NCBI GenBank assembly: GCA_039105265.1
Contig: JAPFFF010000002.1
Location: forward strand, 8,866,001-8,930,000
Direction: 5' to 3'
DNA from: Tritrichomonas musculus
Taxonomy: Eukaryota > Parabasalia > Tritrichomonadida > Tritrichomonadidae
Length of the DNA stretch: 64,000 bases
The number at the start of each line of letters is the position of its first letter. Position 1 is the first letter of the stretch. The notes beneath the pieces were generated by a model. The model worked only from the letters and a program-made list of their open reading frames with translations. It made no database searches and was not told where the DNA came from. The position numbers were made by a program, and so were the translations under genes. Below are positions 59,453-64,000 of this stretch, piece by piece.

Positions 59453-61528
59453 ATGGAAACAGTAAATGAACAAAAACAACCAAAACAATTTCTCAATTGT
59501 CTTTCGCACTTTCTTTGGTTGATATTCATTGTCATTATTTTCATTATAATGCTAATTATTTCTTGTTTTCATAATGTTCCAATAATTTACAGTGCACATA
59601 AAAATCAAAGTTGGAATTCTTCTTATAATCCACATGTATTTGCTTTTATCTCAGATGCACATCTATCAAAATACTTTCCAAAATCAATAAATGATACAAT
59701 CAGAATATTTAATTTATTGAATGAAACAGGAGTTGAAAAAATTTTAGTTGCTGGTGATATATGTGACAATTTTGGTTCAAGGTCAATGATTAAGCATGGT
59801 CATCAATACATAAAAGATTTTAATACTTATCTTCAAATAGTTACGAAATATCCAAACGAGAATTTTATTGTAGCATCAGGTAATCATGATGAATTTGGTA
59901 TTGAATCATACAACTCTCCAAAACATTACATAATTAAATATGTTGATTTTTACAAAAACAATCCGATATACAAAACATACGATAATTTCCTCATTTCTCG
60001 GGTTAAAAATGGTGACATTGACATATTTGTGATGAACCCATACCATTATCCTACAGTGAATGCAGGACTTGGATATTATATGAATATTAGAAGCGACATG
60101 ATAGAACAAATTGAATCTGTTCTATCAGAGCCATCTAATGCAACAGCACGAATATTAATTACTCATTTTCCTTTATCTTATACAACCGTTTCAGTCAAAT
60201 CTAGGAAAACACATAAAACACTGATGGACGTCATGACGACAAGCAACATGACAGTTCTTTTAGCTGGGCACACGCATAAAGAACTGATTGTCCATAGAAA
60301 CGCAACTCTTGAAATTCATCCCTGGGCAATTAAAAGAGGAAATCGAATTGCACAAGCCTATCGTTTTGTAACCGTCGATAACGGCAATTTTAACGATCAT
60401 GCGTATTACTTAAAGATTCCAAAGCCGGCAGCAATTGTCACGTATCCAATCACCAAGAGATTGGTCAGTGAACAAACCGATTTTTCATATGAAACATTCA
60501 ATCAAGCAGATGTCAGAGTTGTCCACTTTTCAGAGAATCCAAACTTGAGCATTTCAGCGAGTTGCAGTTGTGAATCAACTGGATACAAATCGAGTCCAAC
60601 TCTTCTCAAGTACCAAAGAATAATAAGAAGAAATCAGACCTTGTATTCAACATCATTGAAAAAGTTATGTGATCCAAACAATAACAATATAAACCAGTCA
60701 AATTCAACAGAATTTGTTCTCACTTTTTCAGGCGATTTTAATCATACAACCGTTTTTGTCGCCGGCAATAATGTTCAGCTTGATCGAGAGAAACTGGATA
60801 CAGATGTCACAACACGTAAGGCTTTGTGGGTCATTGGAATTATTTGCTGGATTATCATATTAGTTGTTTGGTGTCCTTTCAAACCGGTCCAGTGTTTTGC
60901 TGACTATTGTGACTGGATCTGGGGCAAGAAGAAGGAACTCCCTCACAATTGTAAGAATACAAGTGCCCAATGCATTTCAACTATATTCGGATTCACTTAT
61001 ATGAAATCGCAGATTTATTTGGCGATTCCAAAATGGGTCCAAATTGTGTACTTTGTTTTTATTTTTACGCCACTTTTCGTTCCTTTTTGTATAATCAAAG
61101 TCGGCAAATATTACGGACTTGTGGGCTTCTTTGGTTATTATTTGACACTTTTTGCATTCGATTATTGGCCTTTGACATTGACCTGTTTCTTTGTTCTCAT
61201 TGTTCTTCTTCCTTCAACAATAATTTTTGCTGAAATCGCTTTCGTAATCAAGACAAAAAGGTGGAATTATTACATTATTATTTATCTTTGTTTGGAAGTG
61301 CTGCATATTGCTTTGATTATCATAATTGTTGGTGCAACATTATATCAATCTACAAATACTGTTTTATCAATTTTAAGTCCTATATTTGTATTTGAACCAA
61401 TTGTGATATTTATTATGCAGATCATCTGTATTATGAAAGTTCACGAAAAAGATGAAGAAGAAAAAGATTTGGAAAAATTAGATAATTGTGATGAAGAAAA
61501 AGTTGTTAATCAATCTATTAAGTTATAA
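59453..61528 (+). CDS. TMEM62-like membrane metallophosphoesterase
   Basis: 691 residues from the ATG at 59453; an in-frame TTG at 59393 is rejected. One membrane segment at about 19-38 (FLWLIFIVIIFIIMLIISCF) is followed by a calcineurin-like phosphoesterase domain (about 60-330). The metal ligands are visible: SDAH (Asp68, His70), GDICD (Asp102), GNHD near 143, a histidine in ITHFP near 238, and GHTH near 277. A beta-rich, N-glycosylation-rich region follows (NETGV, NATAR, NMTV, NATL, NQTL, NHTT sites). The C-terminus has about five to six membrane segments from residue 455 on and a charged tail (KDEEEKDLEKLD). This is the layout of eukaryotic TMEM62. The catalytic domain probably faces the lumen or the outside. 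Substrate unknown. Confidence 0.88.
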   Translation: METVNEQKQPKQFLNCLSHFLWLIFIVIIFIIMLIISCFHNVPIIYSAHKNQSWNSSYNPHVFAFISDAHLSKYFPKSINDTIRIFNLLNETGVEKILVAGDICDNFGSRSMIKHGHQYIKDFNTYLQIVTKYPNENFIVASGNHDEFGIESYNSPKHYIIKYVDFYKNNPIYKTYDNFLISRVKNGDIDIFVMNPYHYPTVNAGLGYYMNIRSDMIEQIESVLSEPSNATARILITHFPLSYTTVSVKSRKTHKTLMDVMTTSNMTVLLAGHTHKELIVHRNATLEIHPWAIKRGNRIAQAYRFVTVDNGNFNDHAYYLKIPKPAAIVTYPITKRLVSEQTDFSYETFNQADVRVVHFSENPNLSISASCSCESTGYKSSPTLLKYQRIIRRNQTLYSTSLKKLCDPNNNNINQSNSTEFVLTFSGDFNHTTVFVAGNNVQLDREKLDTDVTTRKALWVIGIICWIIILVVWCPFKPVQCFADYCDWIWGKKKELPHNCKNTSAQCISTIFGFTYMKSQIYLAIPKWVQIVYFVFIFTPLFVPFCIIKVGKYYGLVGFFGYYLTLFAFDYWPLTLTCFFVLIVLLPSTIIFAEIAFVIKTKRWNYYIIIYLCLEVLHIALIIIIVGATLYQSTNTVLSILSPIFVFEPIVIFIMQIICIMKVHEKDEEEKDLEKLDNCDEEKVVNQSIKL

Positions 61529-61625
61529 TTGTTATTTATATATATATATAAAATAAATGGTGATTTGTGTTGTTTTTTAAACTCATCTCAAATTTACAAT
61601 TGTAAAAAAAAAAAAAGTAAAAAAA

Positions 61626-61697
61626 TACCCCCGATGGGACTCGAACCCATTCCATAAGATTAGAAGTCTTGTATGCTATCCTTTACACTACGAGGGC
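61626..61697 (-). tRNA. tRNA-Arg(TCT)
   Basis: A complete 72-nt tRNA on the minus strand. The acceptor stem is GCCCTCG/CGGGGGT with one terminal G-U, discriminator A. The anticodon arm has loop CTTCTAA, giving anticodon TCT (Arg). The T arm is ATGGG, loop TTCGAGT, CCCAT. No intron. T runs follow its 3' end (plus-strand A runs at 61603-61625), suitable for Pol III termination. Confidence 0.95.
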
Positions 61698-61877
61698 TTC
61701 TTGCTATTTATTTATTTTAAAAAAATTTTTGTTCTAATTCAACAGGGTTAATGCAAAGATCACCAATTCAATTTTACATCACCATTCAATTTTAATTCAA
61801 TAAAGTTAGGTGAAAAGTGTAATTTTTAATAAATGCACTTTTCACCTAAATTTTTGTATAAATTTCTTTCAAATTTC

Positions 61878-62055
61878 AGGTATGAAATGTGATATAAAAA
61901 TAATTGTAAACTTGGTATCAATTACCAAGATCTCGAGATCTCAAACAGATTTATCTTTTTTTATAATTGGTATTTGTAATTTTAAAAAAATTTAAAAATA
62001 ATAGAATGTATTGATGCTTATTTTAAGATTAAAATCAAAAAATACATTCTTTTTA
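61878..62055. repeat. palindrome-rich dispersed repeat, copy 3 (inverted)
   Basis: The reverse complement aligns with copies 1 and 2, including the AATGTATT...AATACATT hairpin core, the TTATAAAAAAAGATAAATCT segment and the GAGATCTCGAGATCT palindromic block. It is shorter and ends near 62055 at AAGGGTGTACTGCTG. Confidence 0.6.
61882..61995 (+). CDS. repeat-borne micro-ORF, copy 3 (37 codons)
   Basis: MKCDIKIIVN, then SITKISRSQTDLSFFI, ending FKKI and stop. Same start, frame and end as copies 1 and 2. Function unknown. Confidence 0.3.
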   Translation: MKCDIKIIVNLVSITKISRSQTDLSFFIIGICNFKKI

Positions 62056-63050
62056 AGGGTGTACTGCTGTAAAATATATAAACCTTTCAAAATACAAAAA
62101 TCTTATAGAAAATAAATTCAATGGTTGCTCTTTCGGAAAAAGTTCAAATAGTTTAGAAATAAAATATTTTTATGATTGAAATATTTTTTTTATAATTTTG
62201 GTCTTAGTTTTATATTATTTATTTTATTTTTACAGGAAGGAAATAATTTCACAAAAGAATTGAATAAAATAATTATTTCACAAAAAGTTGAAATATATGA
62301 ACCAAAAAGTTGTAATGATAGAATAAATTAATTTAAATTTATTTTATTCAGTAAACATTTATTTTTATATATTTATCTCTATTTATTATTTTATTTATAA
62401 CTATATATTATTTAAATATTGTTACATGTTAAATATTATATGCATCAATAAATATTATCAAAATTAAAAAAACCAAAAATTATATATTGAATTGATCTTT
62501 CAAATATTCTCAAATAGAAAAAATATTTTTAAACTTTTTCATAAATTATTTTTTTTTATAATAAGATTATATCTATCTTTCTATGATTTATTTATATAAT
62601 ATTATTCTATTTATATATCTATAATATAAATATATAAATATAATCTTAAAAATCATTTGATAATATTTTTCCTAGTAAAGTTTTTAACATAAAAAAAAAT
62701 TAAATATATTTTTTTTAATTTTAAAAGAATTAATATTGCAGTAAATATTTCCTTAAATAATTTAATATTGAAATATATATAATATATAATTTATATTAAC
62801 ACAGTAAAATGAATAATATATGCAAATAATATTATTAATAAGAAGGTTTATATATGATATAAAATCATAATGTCTTTCACAAAAAGTTATATAATTCTGA
62901 TAATATAATAAATATCATAAAAAGTTTTATATTATTATTTCTTTTTGTATCTCATGAAATATTAGAAAAATATTAAATATATATTTAAATATAAATTAAT
63001 AAATGAATATAAATATATATATATTTAAAAATATATCACTTTTTCAGAGA

Positions 63051-63066
63051 ATATCGTATACGATAT
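63051..63066. promoter_or_regulatory. 16-bp perfect palindrome upstream of the reductase gene
   Basis: ATATCGTATACGATAT is self-complementary, sits about 67 bp before the ATG at 63133, and contains a non-A/T CG pair in each arm. It directly follows CACTTTTTCAGAGA. It could be a binding site for a dimeric factor; no other copy seen here. Confidence 0.3.
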
Positions 63067-63113
63067 ATTAATTCTCAAAAAAACCTTTTATCTATTAACT
63101 TTTTAATTTCATA

Positions 63114-63120
63114 TCACTTT
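63114..63120 (+). promoter_or_regulatory. initiator-like element of the reductase gene
   Basis: TCACTTT, matching the TCA-Y-T/A trichomonad initiator, 12 nt before the ATG at 63133. Pattern evidence only. Confidence 0.35.
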
Positions 63121-63132
63121 GTTTTTCATCAA

Positions 63133-63975
63133 ATGACTATTGAATTAAGCAATGGAATAAAAATACCATCAATTGGTATTGGTACCTTTTTACTTCAACC
63201 AGATGTAGCCCAAAAATCAGTTGAAGCTGCTCTTAAAGATGGATATCGTTTAATTGATACAGCGAATGCATATATGAACGAAAAAGCTGTCGGACGAGCA
63301 ATGAAAAACTCAGGAATCCCACGAAATGAAATTTTCCTAAGTACCAAATTATGGCCAACAGTCTATGAAGATCAAGATGCTGTCGAAAAAACACTCAAAA
63401 GGCTTCAAACCGACTATATCGATTTACTTTTCATCCATCAACCTGCAGGAAACTATATGGCAGGCTATCGCCAAATTGAAAAAGCATATAAAGAGGGAAA
63501 GGTCAAATCAATTGGTATTTCTAACTTCCATGATGCAAAATTAGAGAGACTTTTGAAAGAATGCGAAATCAAGCCTCATGTTATTCAAACCGAATGCCAT
63601 CCATATTGGACTCAACATAATTTAATGGATACACTCAAACCTTATGGAACAGTATTAATGGCTTGGTATCCTTTGGGACATGGTGACAAAGGCCTAATCA
63701 ACGAACGAATATTTAATACCTTAGCTCAAAAATACCATAAATCAAATGCTCAAATTATTTTGAAATGGCACATCCAGAAAGGATTCATTGTCATTCCAGG
63801 TTCATCCAATCCTGCTCACATTGCCTCAAACTTTGATATATTTGATTTCGATTTGACAAACGAAGAAATGGATCAAATTGCTCATTTGGATGACAAAAAG
63901 AGATATTACATACCTGATGATGCCAAAGAAGAATCATATGCTGGAATGAAAATGGATTTTGATTCTCAAAAATAA
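63133..63975 (+). CDS. aldo-keto reductase
   Basis: 280 residues, ATG start, complete. The chain opens with the family signature LSNGIKIPSIGIGTF. The catalytic tetrad is visible: Asp42 and Tyr47 (IDTANAYMNE), Lys72 (STKLWP) and His102 (LFIHQPAG). The NADP(H)-binding motif is at the C-terminal side (VIPGSSNPAHIASNFDIFDF). Length and wording are closest to bacterial 2,5-diketogluconate/methylglyoxal-type reductases. It would reduce carbonyls such as methylglyoxal or sugar aldehydes with NADPH in the cytosol. The substrate cannot be fixed from sequence. Possible bacterial origin, as for other metabolic genes of this window (inference). Confidence 0.93.
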   Translation: MTIELSNGIKIPSIGIGTFLLQPDVAQKSVEAALKDGYRLIDTANAYMNEKAVGRAMKNSGIPRNEIFLSTKLWPTVYEDQDAVEKTLKRLQTDYIDLLFIHQPAGNYMAGYRQIEKAYKEGKVKSIGISNFHDAKLERLLKECEIKPHVIQTECHPYWTQHNLMDTLKPYGTVLMAWYPLGHGDKGLINERIFNTLAQKYHKSNAQIILKWHIQKGFIVIPGSSNPAHIASNFDIFDFDLTNEEMDQIAHLDDKKRYYIPDDAKEESYAGMKMDFDSQK

Positions 63976-64000
63976 AATATTATTTCATTAATAAACTAGA

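Larger units (their letters stand above)
62056..63132. other. intergenic, very AT-rich
   Basis: No gene. AAAAAGTT words are frequent (near 62145, 62281, 62302, 62882, 62918). A 16-bp palindrome lies at 63051-63066 and an initiator-like TCACTTT at 63114-63120, both upstream of the reductase gene. Confidence 0.45.

Noticed and set aside
1-64000. CRISPR arrays, rRNA genes, virus-like or LTR elements
   Set aside because: None recognised: no regularly spaced repeats, no rRNA motifs, and no capsid, integrase, protein-primed polymerase or reverse transcriptase motifs in any long frame.

Overview
The window looks like nuclear DNA of a parabasalid, most probably a Tritrichomonas-type trichomonad. This rests on very AT-rich intergenic DNA with long A/T runs, nearly intron-free large genes, short 5' leaders with TCA(Y)T-type initiator-like motifs a few bases before the ATG, and lineage-typical families: kinase-Sel1 proteins, BTB/BACK-F5/8C proteins, DUF3447-like ankyrin proteins, a BspA-like LRR relic, and bacterial-looking metabolic enzymes (ROK sugar kinase, GH78 rhamnosidase, GH3 relic, aldo-keto reductase). 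The species is inferred from family content; no marker gene was searched.

Layout. 1-4.3 kb: 3' end of RAD23, an R2R3-Myb gene, and an ankyrin locus (-) whose repeats are scattered as separate 28-residue modules, with a tRNA-like sequence just upstream. 4.5-6.1 kb: a small unknown gene, tRNA-Pro(AGG), a BspA relic. 6.4-11.6 kb: two multidomain signalling genes (-), a pseudokinase-HECT fusion and a kinase-Sel1-UBR-box protein. 11.6-12.5 kb: a hAT-like non-autonomous DNA transposon. 12.8-15 kb: ROK sugar kinase, then a gene-poor stretch with a 22-bp perfect palindrome and a GC-rich island. 15.1-21.8 kb: a 2203-residue ankyrin protein with a Phe-rich repeat tail. 22.2-26 kb: Rab GTPase, RCC1 pseudogene, small charged protein, copies of a palindrome-rich dispersed repeat. 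26.3-29.7 kb: kinase-Sel1 gene. 30-35 kb: kinase pseudogene, ankyrin-family fragment, GH78 rhamnosidase, broken GH3. 35.1-39.3 kb: acyltransferase-like gene, F5/8C pseudogene, CAMK-like kinase. 40.2-48.8 kb: a head-to-head pair, a tandem-CH-like/coiled-coil protein and a SecA-type motor with C-terminal membrane segments. 49-54 kb: F5/8C family cluster with one full gene and two damaged near-identical copies around a second hAT-like element. 53.8-58.2 kb: kinase-Sel1 gene broken in frame near 55.0 kb. 58.2-64 kb: tRNA-related island with a 42-nt T run, TMEM62-like phosphoesterase, tRNA-Arg(TCT), a third repeat copy, aldo-keto reductase.

Themes. Much of the coding DNA is signalling or scaffold protein (four complete kinase-domain genes, one frame-broken and one dead; Sel1 or ankyrin arrays; BTB/F5/8C) plus ubiquitin-pathway parts (RAD23, HECT, UBR-box). 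Sugar-handling genes of bacterial type suit a gut or mucosal anaerobe. Many damaged family copies and small mobile elements indicate a genome with active duplication. The most unusual loci are the pseudokinase-HECT fusion, the SecA/CH divergent pair, the repeat family carrying one short frame kept open in three copies, and the module-and-spacer ankyrin gene.
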